This document shows, in pieces, positions 11,407 to 23,307 of a DNA stretch of 64,000 bases; the first letter of the stretch is position 1; every line of letters starts with the position of its first letter. Where the stretch lies: contig JAAXNY010000013.1 in the NCBI GenBank assembly GCA_013420905.1, forward strand, positions 2,498,854 to 2,562,853, in the 5' to 3' direction. This DNA comes from Collybia mongolica. Its lineage: Eukaryota > Basidiomycota > Agaricomycetes > Agaricales > Clitocybaceae. A program made the translations under genes and the position numbers. The notes beneath the pieces were generated by a model. That model was not told the DNA's origin. It saw only the letters and a program-made list of their open reading frames with translations, and did no database searches.

Positions 11407-13302
11407 ATGTCTATAACCACGCCTCCCATTCCTGAACTCATCTCAGACATCACCACCATCCCTGATGATGAGACTCCTGGGAGTCGAGAATTCGTAGAGA
11501 TAGAGGTCACACATCCCGAGCTCGGTGAAGTCGCCAAAGTCACCGCCATCAAAATCTTCCGAAAAAGATGCGTTGACGATTTCCTCGCCATCGTGGACGA
11601 AGACAGCTCCGAACTCCACACTTTCTCGATCACGCTATTCGATAAACATATCCAGCCGCGGCCTTGGTTGATTGATGGAGGCCGAAGGAGTGGTACAGGT
11701 TGTTGGGGCGACGAGATGAATAGGGGAGACGTGGTGTATATCCTCACGCTAGAGGTCAAACCATCAGTATGTTGGAATTTAGGATACTTGGAGTCGAAAA
11801 TCCTAACGCGTCAAACTCAGCACCGACGTCGAGGTTTAGGGTCTTGGGTGCTGCAACAACTTTTATCGTCGAAAAACGTCAGGGAAGATGATATTGTGTA
11901 CTGTTGGCCAACCCCCGAATCTAACATGTTGACTCCGGAAGCCAGTGCGGCTGACATGGATCGCCAATTAGCATTTTATCGAAAGGTAAGAAACCCTTGT
12001 TTCGGATCGTTCATTTTGATCCAGCTATTTATATATTTTCTCGCAGAATGGCTTCCGTCGTGTCGGAAAAACACATTTCCTTGGTTATTCCCCAAAGCCC
12101 ACTCATAAATCGCGCCTCGTCCCAGCAACATCTGATGCGACATCGATTTCAGAGGATTTTACGCCAGAGGAGAGGTTAGGACAGGCTGTTGAGCCATCCG
12201 CCCTTCACATATCCATTGCCACAGACAAAACCTCAGCGATCGAGGGCGTCATCCAGTCGTCTTACGACGCAGACCCACTTTCAATACACCAAACCGACGC
12301 GTATGGTTTTACTCCAGTACACCGTTCCTTGGCAGACGTTAATGTCCACGCCTTGCGTAAATTGATAGAGTTGGGTGTAACAGATGATCTCCAAAACTAC
12401 CACAATATCGAGGGCCTAACTCCATATGAGGTCCTTCTTGAAAGAATGCGAAACACTCGGGAATTTTGCGAGACGATGATGGGCATCTGGAATGGGCACG
12501 AAAAAAACGAGATGCTCGCTGAATACTGTGTCAAGCGGGCCTTAGGAGAGATTGGAGATTCCGTTTCCGAGGGAGCTTTCGAAGCTAAGCGCAGGTGGGG
12601 ATGTACTTGTGGTACGTGCTTGGGTGGGTACATGTCCCCTAGAATGTGCTTCCGTCTGAACCGTAAGTTTTCCCGCACCCTTTCTGATGAAGTTTTCGGA
12701 AAATATAGTACTTCTTAGATCATGCGGCGCTAATGATGGATATGATGGGGCAAAATATGGATATGTTTAAGCGTGGAAAGCCCCTTCGGAATCCGGACGA
12801 TCTATTTGACATTAGTTCGGACTACCTTCCTCATGAGCTCCGTTCGTCGATGCACAAAACCTTCTATAAAGGCTACCAAACCCTATTCGCTACTATCTAC
12901 GTTATGTTGGACAATTCCTCGACCCCGGTGTCAGCGACTAACCTCGCCTCTTTCGCCGCTGGAAACCCAGATGTTTCGTTTTATTCCAGCAAGGGAGGAA
13001 AATATGAATACGCCTTGGACGCAGTGACTCATGTTGCCAGGGAACAATCATGTCTCGGTGATGGAACATTCGAGGAAACTTTTGAGGATGAAGCTGAGGT
13101 TGGGACTGAGTACACTCATCTTCCGAGGTGCGCAAATGACTTGGACTTTGAGCTTGTCAGGCGTTTGGTAGGACTTGACCCAGACGGACAGTGGGGGCCC
13201 TACTATAACATGGATGAAGAGGATTCTGACATGGATATCGACGGGTTGCCTCCAGTGGTACAGGATGTAATCGATATGCTCAAAATGGCTCGGCAGCAGT
13301 GA
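11407..13302 (+). CDS. GNAT N-acetyltransferase-like protein with ankyrin-like C-terminal region
   Basis: Three exons (11407-11985, 12047-12662, 12719-13302) give 592 residues. Residues about 135-205 carry a GNAT-type acetyl-CoA motif, RRRGLGSWVLQQLL, followed by AFYRKNGFRRVG, the usual motif-B strand-helix. The intron falls between YRK and NGF. Further on, DAYGFTPVHRSLADVNVHALRKLIEL is one clear ankyrin-like unit, followed by a second weaker one with EGLTPYEVLLERM. A CTCGTC segment (cysteines within WGCTCGTCLGGY) may bind metal. The acidic C-terminus ends in DSDMDIDGLPPVV. Substrate is unknown. The third exon's acceptor was chosen at 12718 because it alone keeps the frame open into MMDMMGQNMDMF. 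The domain combination is an inference from motifs. Confidence 0.8.
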
Positions 13303-13431
13303 AATGATAGTATCTTGGGCGTGTTTCAAAACTTGTATTCTACATAACTTGTGTCCTTGTACATTATGAGTGTCTTGATGGAAGCGATTGGCTCGCCATT
13401 CGATATATATTCTGAGATTGACGTGGACACA

Positions 13432-14560
13432 CTACAACCCGTTTTTGTCCAAAAATGCCACAATCTGTCCATGTATTTCCTCGAGATGATTTTCGAGTGC
13501 AAAATGCCCCCCGTCAACCAAATAGACCTCCGCATTTGGTAACACTGTCTTGAAAGCGTTCGCACCAGGTGGGATGAAGATAGGATCGTTCTTCCCCCAT
13601 ATTGCGAGAAGCGGAGGCTGGTGTTCACGGAAGTATTCGTGGAATTTCGGGTAAAGTTCGACATTATTGCGATCTGCGGGTGGGGCGCTTGAGTTGGGGG
13701 CGAAGTGGAAAGAAATCGGATTACACACAGTCAAGGAACAAATCGAGTTGGATTTCGGCATTCCCTGGGCGATCTAAGAGCGCCTGATCGAGGTGGTACG
13801 TCTCTGGTGCAATTGCATCAGGGTTTGCTTCTCCTCCGCAGTACTGTTACCACGTAATGGTTAGACGCATCGCGCGGGAAGGGTAAAGGTATTTACCTGT
13901 AACTTGGTCAGATCGATTGTCAGTAAAAACCGGATACTATCCCTCTTTTCTTTAGACTGGTCGGCCCAGTAGCTGCGGATCGAGCCCCAAAAATCACCAA
14001 GTCCTTCTTCGAATGCGTTTCCATTCTGAGAAACGATAGCGGTGATGGCATCCGGCCGGGCTAGCGCAAGCCTTTAAATTCGCGATACCTGTCTTGAGTG
14101 ATGGACTCGGGGAATATACACGAGGCATTACCTCAACCCGGTAGGGGCGCCATAATCGAATATATAAATCGCAAACCGCTTTAGATTGAGGGCGTATGTG
14201 AACTTGATGATGGTTTGAGAGATGTTTTCGAAGGTATATTCGTAATTGAGGTTTTCTGGTACGTCTGTAACAAATGAGACCGTGCATTTGAGTCGCGATT
14301 TGCAGTGAACATACCTGTAAATCCGAACCCAGGGAGATCGGGAGCCTTGTTGAATGCTAATTTCAAGGAGGGAATACGTAGGGCATGGTTGGGCTCACGA
14401 TAACACGGTATTTTGATGCAAGTTTTGTGATGAGGTGTCGGTATTGGAACGAGGACGAAGGGAATCCATGAAGGAGGAGAAAGACAGGGGAGTTGTGGTG
14501 CCCTGCCTCACGGTAGAACACATTTACTCCGTCGACGTTGATTTTTTGCGTGGTGGTCAT
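13432..14560 (-). CDS. Alpha/beta hydrolase (epoxide hydrolase / haloalkane dehalogenase-like)
   Basis: Six exons on the minus strand (14560-14399, 14345-14315, 14264-14132, 14071-13897, 13843-13729, 13673-13432) give 285 residues, all phases closing. LLLHGFPSSSFQYR supplies the oxyanion-hole HG. APDLPGFGFT follows strand four. IFDYGAPTGLRLALA contains the presumed nucleophile Asp101. WGKNDPIF supplies an acidic residue (Asp235), and DGGHFALE the catalytic His262. The nucleophile elbow reads D-Y-G-A-P rather than the classical D-W-G-G, as in a widespread bacterial and fungal subgroup of hydrolases. No signal peptide is seen, so it is probably cytosolic. Substrate cannot be told from sequence. 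It is convergent with the GNAT gene, with 129 bp between stop codons. Confidence 0.9.
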
Positions 14561-14989
14561 GTTTCGGTTCCAGGTCTGGGGATTGGGTCCCTCTCAGTCT
14601 TTATACCGGTTGGTCATGATCAGCAGTTCACTCCGTCTGAGCCCGATCGGATTAGTGAGAATGTTTTATAATCCAACGCTGCAATTGGCATAGGCCAAGT
14701 CGTCGTAGATTGTGGTTTGTAAACAGGTCAGGCGAATTTGGGAGCATCACAAGCCCTGGAGTCAAGAGTCCGAGTCGGGTGTTTGTGGGAATTACTCTTG
14801 TATCCCAGGTCGTCGGTCCTAATGCTGCTGATGAGACGGTATCGGTAGACCACTGAAAGTAATGGTCGTGCGTAGTAGTGTCAGTGTAGCCAATGGGTTT
14901 GCTTTCAAGTTGGGAAGATGTTAGAAAAATCAGTGAGCGCTAACCGCCAAGCCCATCAATATCACATGGTCCGTGCACTCGAGAATACC
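14561..14989. other. Intergenic, between hydrolase start and U2 gene
   Basis: Shared upstream region of the minus-strand hydrolase and the plus-strand U2 snRNA. Apart from the TATA box listed separately I see no conserved site that I can name, and no open frame with recognisable content. Confidence 0.4.
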
Positions 14990-14997
14990 TATATAAA
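14990..14997 (+). promoter_or_regulatory. TATA box upstream of U2 snRNA
   Basis: TATATAAA lies about 25-30 nt before the inferred U2 5' end, the normal distance for transcription initiation. The role is inferred from position. Confidence 0.5.
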
Positions 14998-15019
14998 CCT
15001 CGCCCGCGCATTTTGAAAC

Positions 15020-15215
15020 CTTACCACTCTGGCCTTTTGGCTTAGATCAAGTGTAGTATCTGTTCTTAATAGTTTAACCACTATTATGGAGGCACCGCCT
15101 CCATTCTTGGTTATCTAATTTTTGCCGCCCTTGTCCCCTGTGCTCTGCTTGCAACACGGGGGCGCGATGACCTTGCTACTGCACTACCGGCTTGCGTCGT
15201 CGGGGGATCCCCATC
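15020..15215 (+). ncRNA. U2 spliceosomal snRNA
   Basis: The 5' region reads GGCCTTTTGGCTTAGATCAAG followed by TGTAGTATCTGTTCT. It is nearly identical to the universally conserved 5' domain of U2, including the branch-point recognition sequence GTAGTA (15053-15058). Stem IIa is formed by AATAG/CTATT. Stem IIb is a perfect 7-bp hairpin, TGGAGGC-ACC-GCCTCCA (15087-15103). An Sm-protein site AATTTTTG follows at 15117-15124, then paired 3' stems (CCCCTGTG with CACGGGGG) and a terminal hairpin. Its product base-pairs with the intron branch site and with U6 in the spliceosome. The 5' end is uncertain by a few bases (15018-15023). The 3' end is placed after GGGGATCCCC, before a T-rich tract. Length of about 195 nt is normal. 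Confidence 0.93.
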
Positions 15216-15956
15216 TTTCTTTTTGTTACGAACTACCTTGCGCCTTGTTGAGGTGGAATGGGTTCTAACAAATGGATTATTGGGTTTTATCTTCTACTCT
15301 GAACTGGTAAAAATAAATGTATAGTTTTCAGGACTCTTTCGAACTTCCGTTTTCTGAGATACTTTATAAAATTACATTGAAAATGACTCCTTTTATCATT
15401 AGAACTGTATGACACTCAAATTTATAATTGACCGTTTTGCAACTGAATAATGGCGGTGACAGCTGGGATGCTAAGTACAGACAACCTTTGTGGTATCATG
15501 GAAGCCCATAGCCTTTCTAAGTGAGCCAGAAGCATCATCAGTGGACATGGGACCTACAGGTATGCCAAAATTGTTAGTTGGGCCTTACATGATGGATGTC
15601 ATCATGAGACAGATACATGATGGATGTCATTTGTTAGGAGATGGCAAATAGTTGCTTCTGTAGAGATTGTTTTTGTAACAGCTGTTCATTTCCAACCCTG
15701 GTGCTCAACATTCTTCATGCATATGCAGAATACCATTACTTGGGCTTCATAATACAATATTGACGTGAAAGATCGAAGAAAAATGAATCTTTCCTAAAGG
15801 GAATACTTGCACGCCAAAACGCGCTGTCGCCACGTGGGTACACCTGTTTGAGAAACTCGAGCCGTCTCAGCCAGACCTGTTGTCCTCAGCCACAGGCGGC
15901 GCTGCCCTTTGGGCCCTTTACCGCACCACGAACACTCTCTTCTTCTATCTAACATA
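15216..15956. other. AT-rich intergenic with a short direct repeat
   Basis: No gene recognised. A 16-bp direct repeat, ACATGATGGATGTCAT, occurs twice about 28 bp apart (from 15587 and from 15614). The unit itself is close to palindromic. The right end is the promoter of the F-box gene. Confidence 0.4.
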
Positions 15957-17840
15957 ATGCGTGAATCCGGTAACGAAACTCCTGAGCTCAAGTCAAACAG
16001 AAGACGAAGTCTTGGGTCTCTCTTTCGGATCCCTCTTTCAGCCCGATCGCCCGACTATCATTCGATTTCAACATCGAAGCCCGTAGGATCTGTCCCAGCG
16101 GACATCATTCGTGAAATAGTCGATCTCTTGACTCCAGCGGACATACTCAGCTTTAGTCTCACGGTACGTTCGTCCTTTCACACACCACCCCCATATTAAA
16201 CGCTTTGTTTCAGTCAAAGAGCGTACATGCCCTCCTCCTCGCGCCTCTCTACGACTCCGTGGCACTCAGGTCTAGTCGGAAATGTGAAGCGACTTTGAAT
16301 ATGCTCGAACAGCGGCCAGACCTCTGTGCCCTCATTCACAAGCTCGCTGTCCGACCAAACTACTACCTCGCTTGGCCAAAACCGGACAAGCCACTCGACG
16401 AGGACTGGGTCGCGTCCAAGATTGCCAAGATTGCACCCAGCCTTAAGTCTCTGAGCACTTTCGATTGGGATGGGCTTGAGGTGCCCGTTGACGAGCTGTG
16501 GCGCACGCTTCGAACGTTGTGCGTCATTGAACCCTCTGTATGCACGTATCACTCGCTAATTCTCACGTCAGCTGTCCGGACCTACGACACATATTTTGCA
16601 ATGTTGGAGCACTTCCTATCGAGCCCGAAAGCCAGGTATTACCCCTCCTGCTCATCAACAATTGCCTCTGACACCTCGACAGCTCTTCCGATTCTCTGGC
16701 CTCAAAAGCTTCTCGTTAATCGTACGATACGGACTCGGAGGGACTGGTGCGTTGTATAACAGCCACCGGGTTAGTTTTTAACACGTGATGCAGAGCTGTT
16801 TCCACCCCTCGAGGACCTACCTGAGCAATTTTGGGACATGATCCTTCACCACTGCCCGGATCTCGAGGAACTCGCCGTCTGTAGTTTTTCGTCGTGTACG
16901 CGGATATTTGACGTTCTCAGGGTGACCGAAGGCCACTGGCCTAGTCTCAATTCGCTTACACTCGGCTCCTTTGGCTACCAAAATGACTTCACACTTGGCC
17001 CTGCGGACGAGCCTGCGTTCGCAGATTTTCTGGAGGACCATTCCTCGTTACAATTCATCCGTTTGCAATGGAACTTCAAGAGGTGGATGTCGCCAAGCGA
17101 GGTTCCTATGTTCCTACCCAAAACCGCGCTCCCGAAGCTCGACACATTTATTGGGATCTACCAGCAGCTGGCGGAGCTCCCGAATCCGAGTTCAATCGAG
17201 ACGCTTGACTTGACATGTGAGCCTCTTCACGAGAGCCGCCTGGAAACGATTTGCCCTATCCTCAAAAACCTAACGTCACTCACGTGCCTTGACATCTGGG
17301 CGCATGTTCGGGCGCCTAACCAAGACCACAACGATTTATTTTACTCTATCCTGTCATCATGCCCGAAGCTAACCGACTTCCATTTCATGTGCACGACGTC
17401 ATTCACATTCGTACGTGCTCTGCCCACTCCTACATGTCATAGCTAATCGGTTCTCGGCGAATGATGGGCAGAAGCCGCTTAAGCAGCTGTTGTCTCAACT
17501 CCACCTGCTCCCTGATCTCAAGCGGTTTTCCCTGACGAAAGGCCATCAATACCGCGATGAGAGCATGCTTCAGAGCGCGCTGCATATCATGTCGCATAGC
17601 CCGGGCCTGAAGCAGATCAACATACGCTGGGCGCGGGAGAAATCCCCAAATCACTTGAAGCAGGAGGGTGCGTATGATATCACTCACGACGAGTTTGGGC
17701 GGGCTGTGGCTCTCATGGTGTACGAGCGCGGTATCCCACTCCTCGGGCCGCCGTTTTACCGGCGATATAAATATAAAATTAAATCGCACAGGCTGGTTAA
17801 AAACCTCAAGCCGGCAAAGCTAATACGGTTGCTGTCATGA
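15957..17840 (+). CDS. F-box/LRR-like protein
   Basis: Six exons (15957-16163, 16214-16518, 16572-16635, 16683-16746, 16794-17410, 17472-17840) give 541 residues. After a basic, serine-rich N-terminus, VGSVPADIIREIVDLLTPADILSFSLTSKSVHALLLAPLYDSVAL (residues about 42-90) matches the F-box: P..I..EI...L...D......S....A..PLY. The rest consists of leucine-rich repeat-like strands such as LKSFSLIVRYGL, CPDLEELAVCSFSS, LPKLDTFIGIYQQL and SIETLDLTCEPL. In this family the F-box binds Skp1 and the repeats recruit targets for SCF-type ubiquitin ligases; that role is by analogy. The exon 2-3 junction was chosen because only the donor at 16519 yields CPDLRHI..., the family's repeat motif. The phases sum exactly. 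Confidence 0.88.
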
Positions 17841-19492
17841 TTGATGGCTGCCACTGCCCGCGACCACGTACGTGCTGTGTGCTTTTATTACATTCAAACG
17901 ACATCTGAGCTTTTTGGAATGTTTAGATGACTTGTCTCTTGTACGATCTCTTGTTCACCCCCCTGCATGACTCTGCTATTGCGATGCTTTCCCTACCAAT
18001 CATCAGTCCGTCACACCATCTGTAAATCCCCCGCTACATCCGCATCAACTCCATCCCATACTGTACTCATCATATTGAACTCATTCTTGCATTTTTTTTT
18101 GTGTAATGTGCATGTATTGCCATTTTGTATATAGAACGACGAAGTCGGTTGTAGACCCGCGCCGCGTTCAGAGGCTGCCACTAGATCGGGATGGGCTCGG
18201 CAATGTGTCGAAGGCTCAAAAGATGGGCCACTTGTAGCGTCCAAAGGTACCAACGCGTCGGCCGATGGACAAAGATATAACGTTGGAGTGAGGTGGACCA
18301 TGGTGTGCTCATCATCAGACGCTCTATCAGGTGAGAAGAGTCGTATCTGTGTGGAAGTCATTCCTGGACATGGGTTCCGTCGTTGATACGACATTAACGG
18401 GGGTGGGTGCGGCCCGGGTGGGAGAGGCACGCGGCAGGAGATCGATGGCCCTTCCATTCCGATCCAGTGTATCACGGTGGGTGAGGAGGAGCGCTCGAGC
18501 GGGTGTAGATGAGATCGCCAGGAATCTATGTGTTGCTAAGAATAAGAAATATATACCACTTTGGGGCCTCGTCGGGTTTAGTCTGAGCCTTTCTATACGC
18601 CGAATCCGGCACGGTGTTGGAACGATTGACATATGGGTCTAGTGTCAGGAGAGAGGTTTGTATTTTTGGTTCGTGTAATACAACTGTTCAAGGATGCCGG
18701 GACTTGGGTGGGCACACGATGTGGGTATATGGGGAAGTTGTGAAATAAATACTAGGTTTGAACGACAGCGCTGAATTTTCGGAATGCAAGGCTGAGGGCA
18801 CTACACAGTCTGACAATATTTCTGGGATATTTGAATGGATTGGTATGTTAGCAGAAAGTATCCTGAGGGTTTATGGCCTGCAGCACACACTGCGATTGAT
18901 GAGAGAATCTTACTGTTCTGTTCGTTAATTTTAACCGGCAGTGTGAGTTTTGGATTGATTTTGGAATCTCATGGGGGTGACGTCGTGTTGCGCAACATTT
19001 GCTGTTGTTGTGTGTTTACCCCGCCTCCGCTCTTTCTCCTCCCCGTCAGCATTCCAGTATCACCACATGGCTCTATAATTCACTGAAGGGTGGGCGCTCA
19101 ATGAAAAGGTAAAATTAGATACTCAAAGGCAACACGATTGTCCTCAAAATTCAACTAAAACTCAATCCAATCGACAATCTATCACCAAGTCGTGATCAAT
19201 ACCACCAGATATCTGGGAAACTTTACCACAAGGACATTTAGAAGCCTACCTAACGCTTCTTCTTTTCCGTGAGGCTTCAAATCTGGATAGAATGAATATA
19301 TATATATCATATTTGGAGTCGTGTCGCTAGGCGCATGACCCTTGGGGTTCGGGGATAGGTTATTTTTGCGTGTAACTCGCGTTACGCTTCCCGGAAACTG
19401 ACCCCGGGGGGTATAAGGGCTTCTGAATCCTCAAGATTAGGCTCTTCTCGCACCTGCCTCTTTCTCCGAAACTCGTTAGACGGCAAGCGAAG
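17841..19492. other. Intergenic stretch between F-box gene and transporter
   Basis: Overlapping short frames of up to 154 codons lie on both strands around 18011-18642. They have no domain, are low in hydrophobic pattern and are mutually exclusive, so I treat them as chance. The right end contains TATATATAT at about 19295 and the transporter promoter. Confidence 0.4.
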
Positions 19493-21886
19493 ATGGGTGT
19501 AAGCGATTGCTCATCTCATTTTTTTTTCCAGTAAGCTAATTGATCAGCGCATAGTACAACGCCCGTATTGCGTCAAATCCCGTACGAGCTGCTTTGGTTT
19601 TTTTATTGGGGCATGTAATTTGACAGTTTTTTCAGTATATTGTGGGCTCGTTCGCATGTATTGGGGGAGGTCTCTTTGGTCTGGACATCTCGTCCATGTC
19701 CGGAGTCTTGAGTGTGCGTAATCCCCATATCTTGTTCCCTACTTGTCCCTAATATTCGAATTTTGCTCAGAATATTCACTACAAGGCTCAGTTTGGCTTC
19801 GTACGTTTTTTCGACCGCCACAGTATCCCCCATAGTTTCTAAAACATTATCTCACCCAGCCCAGTCCCAGCGCGCAAGGAGCCATAGTTGCATCTATGCC
19901 TGCGGGCTCTCTGTTTGGTGCTCTCCTTGTGACCCAATTGGCAGATCGGCTCGGTCGTAAAAGGACAATCATCCTTGCTGGATTGGTCTGGGTTATTGGA
20001 TCTATTTTGCAGTGTGCATCTGTCGTACGTTTCTCTAAAGATGTTTGCTGAGATAACTGGCCTCAATAGCAATGCTTTTGCAATCATTAGAATCGTGGTA
20101 TGCTCGTCGTCGGCCGTGTCATTTCGGGAATCTCCGTTGGGCTATCAAGCGCTGTGGTGCCAATCTATCAATCTGAAATTACCGCTCCTTCAATTCGTGG
20201 TCGTATGGTATCGCTCCAACAATGGTGAGCCCCAGAGTTGCCGACAGTCCGGAAATTTACTGATTGATTTTGTTGTCACTGACAAGGTCTATCACTTGGG
20301 GTATATTGATCCAGTACTTTGTTCAATTCGGCTGCTCTTACATCAACGGCGTCGCATCCTTCCGGATTCCTTGGGGCTTGCAGATGATTCCTGCCCTCAT
20401 TTTGAGTGCTGGAATGACCATCTTCCCTGAAAGTCCCCGTTGGCTGTTCGATCACGGAAGGTGATTTCTAATTCCCGTCGTCTTAATGATTGGTTTCTAT
20501 ATTTACCTGTTGGATAGGGAGAATGAGGCTTTACAGGTGCTTGCAGATCTGCATGGTGGAGGCGACATACAAAACGATCTCGTCGTGTATGAGTACGAAG
20601 AAATCAAACAACAGGTATATCGTCCCCGAAACTTTGCTTATTTACCTATTTTTTTAACCACCTCTTTCCTAGGTGCACATCGAAAGAACTGAGGGTGCCA
20701 AATCCTATCTCGACTTGTTCAAACCCGGAAACCCACGCCGTGTGCTCTTGGGATGTTCCCTCCAGATGTGGTCTCAGTTAACTGGAATGAATGTCATGAT
20801 GTGAATGATCTCTCCCATATCAGATCTACCAAATTGACGAATCAATTTGATAGGTATTATATTATCTACGTCTTCCAAGGTGCTGGTTTGACGGGTGTTC
20901 GAGGAAATCTCATCGCCGATGTAAGTTGTTTCGTCTGTACACCGTAAATTATCTAATTAGGCTTCAGTCCGTCCAATATGTCCTCAACGTCGCGCTTACC
21001 GGTGAGTCCTGTTGTGTTTGAAAATCAATCACCCCTCAACGAACGTCAGTTCCCGCCATTATCTACATCGACAAGTGGGGCCGGCGACCCATGCTCTTGA
21101 TTGGAACCTTACTTATGGGTTTCTGGTTGTTCCTCGTCGGTGGCCTTCAGGGGCGCTTCGGACATTGGGGACTCATTGACGGCTCTAGTCAGTATGCATC
21201 ATGCTTTCAGTGGGTCAAGTAATGAATTTCTTACAGCTGTTTGGGTCATCTCGAATAACGATGCGGCGACGAAGGCTATCATTGTTTGCTCGTATCTCTT
21301 TGTCTGCAGGTACAAAGATTGCTGGTCCTCCGCTTTGCCTTTTTGATTGACCTCTACGCCAGTTTTGCCATCACCATGGGCCCCGTATCTTGGACCTATC
21401 CCGCCGAATTGGTAACTCATCTCGTTGCACTGGCACCTTTGAGAAAAACTAATACCAGCATGTCTGTAGTACTCATTGAAGGTCCGTGGAAAGGCAGTAT
21501 CTCTGGCCACCGCGACCAACTGGCTCTTCAACACTGCCCTCGCCTGGGCCGTCCCCCCTGGGTTGGCGACCATCGCATGGAAGACCTACTTCATTTTCGG
21601 TACATTCAACTTTGCCGCGTTCATCCACATCTTCTTCATGTTCCCCGAAACCGTCGGGCGATCGCTCGAGGAGGTTGAGGAGATTTTCCAACAAGGGCAT
21701 GTATTCACCGCCTGGAAAATCGGAAAAGACGTCGGAAAGAAGACCCTTGCCGAGGTTGTGGAGAATTCGAAGACTCTACCGGTACGAGTTTCGCCAGCCG
21801 ACGAATAAACGTCCCTGATTGACCATGTTCTTTTCTAGGGAGAGAAGCGCTCAGCTTCTCTCGAAGACGAAAAGGCTTCTGCATGA
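19493..21886 (+). CDS. Major facilitator sugar transporter (monosaccharide/proton symporter type)
   Basis: Sixteen exons encode 524 residues: 19493-19498, 19555-19596, 19636-19713, 19771-19800, 19860-20024, 20091-20224, 20287-20460, 20518-20614, 20673-20800, 20854-20920, 20968-21001, 21050-21187, 21237-21309, 21363-21411, 21470-21781, 21839-21886 (1575 nt). Sugar-porter signatures are present: GGGLFGLDISSMSGVL in helix 1, LADRLGRKR after helix 2, VGRVISGISVG, PESPRWL after helix 6, QLTGMNVMMYY in helix 7, DKWGRRP after helix 8 and FMFPETVGRSLEEVEEIF at the end. These proteins import hexoses or related sugars at the plasma membrane; the exact sugar cannot be predicted. The first exon is only ATGGGT, and the intron after exon 2 is only 39 nt, so the extreme N-terminus is the least certain part. 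Confidence 0.92.
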
Positions 21887-23307
21887 TCTCTTCACTTTTT
21901 TTAACGGTGTATTACGAATTTTATTACCACTCATGTCCTAGTATTTGTGTAGTATGTGTACCAGTAAAATTTAGGATCGAGAACGTACGCCCGTAGTCGG
22001 CTGTCGGACACACCTGACACATTGCGTGAAGTTTGGAGGCCCATGACTCCTAAATTCAGCATGCTCACATCGCTCGAGTGGGGCTTTATCCCAGGTGGAC
22101 GGTGCCTGGTAAGGCTGCCCCAGTTCAGTCTTTGTTTCTCGGTCAATTCCGATTTGGCATCAAATAGCAGGACCAAGCAACCGCTCGGCCCGACCTCCTG
22201 AGGTAAAGCCCCAAACTCTAAGTAAAAATTCTACTTTTTGACTGATGTCGTAAGCGTCAACTATTCTTTCTACTAAGCCCCAAGTGATACGAGAGCTTTG
22301 GGCTCAGGTGCCTGGAAGGACAGGGAGCAGTCGTAAAACGAAGGATGCCATCAATTTGCACAGTATCGAGCTAGGCACGTGACCAAAATATAACAGCCGA
22401 TTCGCAGTTCAACGCTTCCATCGATTTCGCTGAAAATGGGATGGTCACTAGGTTCAACTTATAAATCAACCATCTTAAGATTTTCTCGAATGAAAAATTT
22501 GGCTGTGTAGTCTTCTACAAATTGCCGCCAAATGCTAACAAATATCGCCTTCAAAGCAGATTCTTAGAGCACAGCCAAAAAACGGCGTCCGCTTACAAAT
22601 CTGGGTGCTTCATATTGCTCAGAACTGCTGGCCTTGAGCTGGGGTTCTGAAGTCCATTCTTACGTGGCATGATGAATAAGCAACTTCAGTGACTGCCAAT
22701 GACTGTTTGAAGTATCTAGACTGATGTAAGTTTTTTACTCTCTGATGCGTTTCTACTATTGTTCGCAACTAACAGACTCCCTGGAGCAACAGGTCACATC
22801 AACGAGTGCGTAGATCCTGTTGATCGTTCCGCGGCCCGTGGTAATTCTTCCTCCGGGTACCTTCCCCATCGTTTTCAATCGAGTCTCACAGCATTTGACC
22901 ACCAAGGGTCTTCGGACTGAAAGATAAGGTATTCGGTTGGTCTCTACTTCCTTATACCGGGTCAGTGCCATTTGCGATATTGTCATTCCTTCTGTAAGGC
23001 CTGGAGTGGTGGACATCAGAACCACGGCTGTTCCCTCATCTTCTCACAACTGTCGTATTGTTTGATCATCATCTCGTCGCCACCCCCGTACGGCCGTCAG
23101 TTTCGCCTGCATTGTAGAGTCTCCTGTTCTTGAGGTATATACATCTCCAGATGGAAACAAGCGACGCTTCATGATCAATATGTGATAGCGAAGTGACAAC
23201 CTAGTTAACCAACCGAACAACATCCACCTTCCCGTCCCCCCCCTTCGTTTGCACCCACTCTCACTTACTTTCTCTAAACCTTCCTGTCCTTTCCCTGATT
23301 AAAACGT
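21887..23307. other. Intergenic stretch, no gene recognised
   Basis: Short frames only, including 81 and 89 codons on the minus strand at 21931-22176 and 22756-23025, neither with a recognisable domain. The pyrimidine-rich run at 23221-23290 is typical of a fungal promoter and 5' leader before the next ATG. Confidence 0.4.

Noticed and set aside
18011..18642. Overlapping frames of 154, 101 and 103 codons
   Set aside because: They overlap on opposite strands, show no domain and lie in a probable 3' untranslated and intergenic region.
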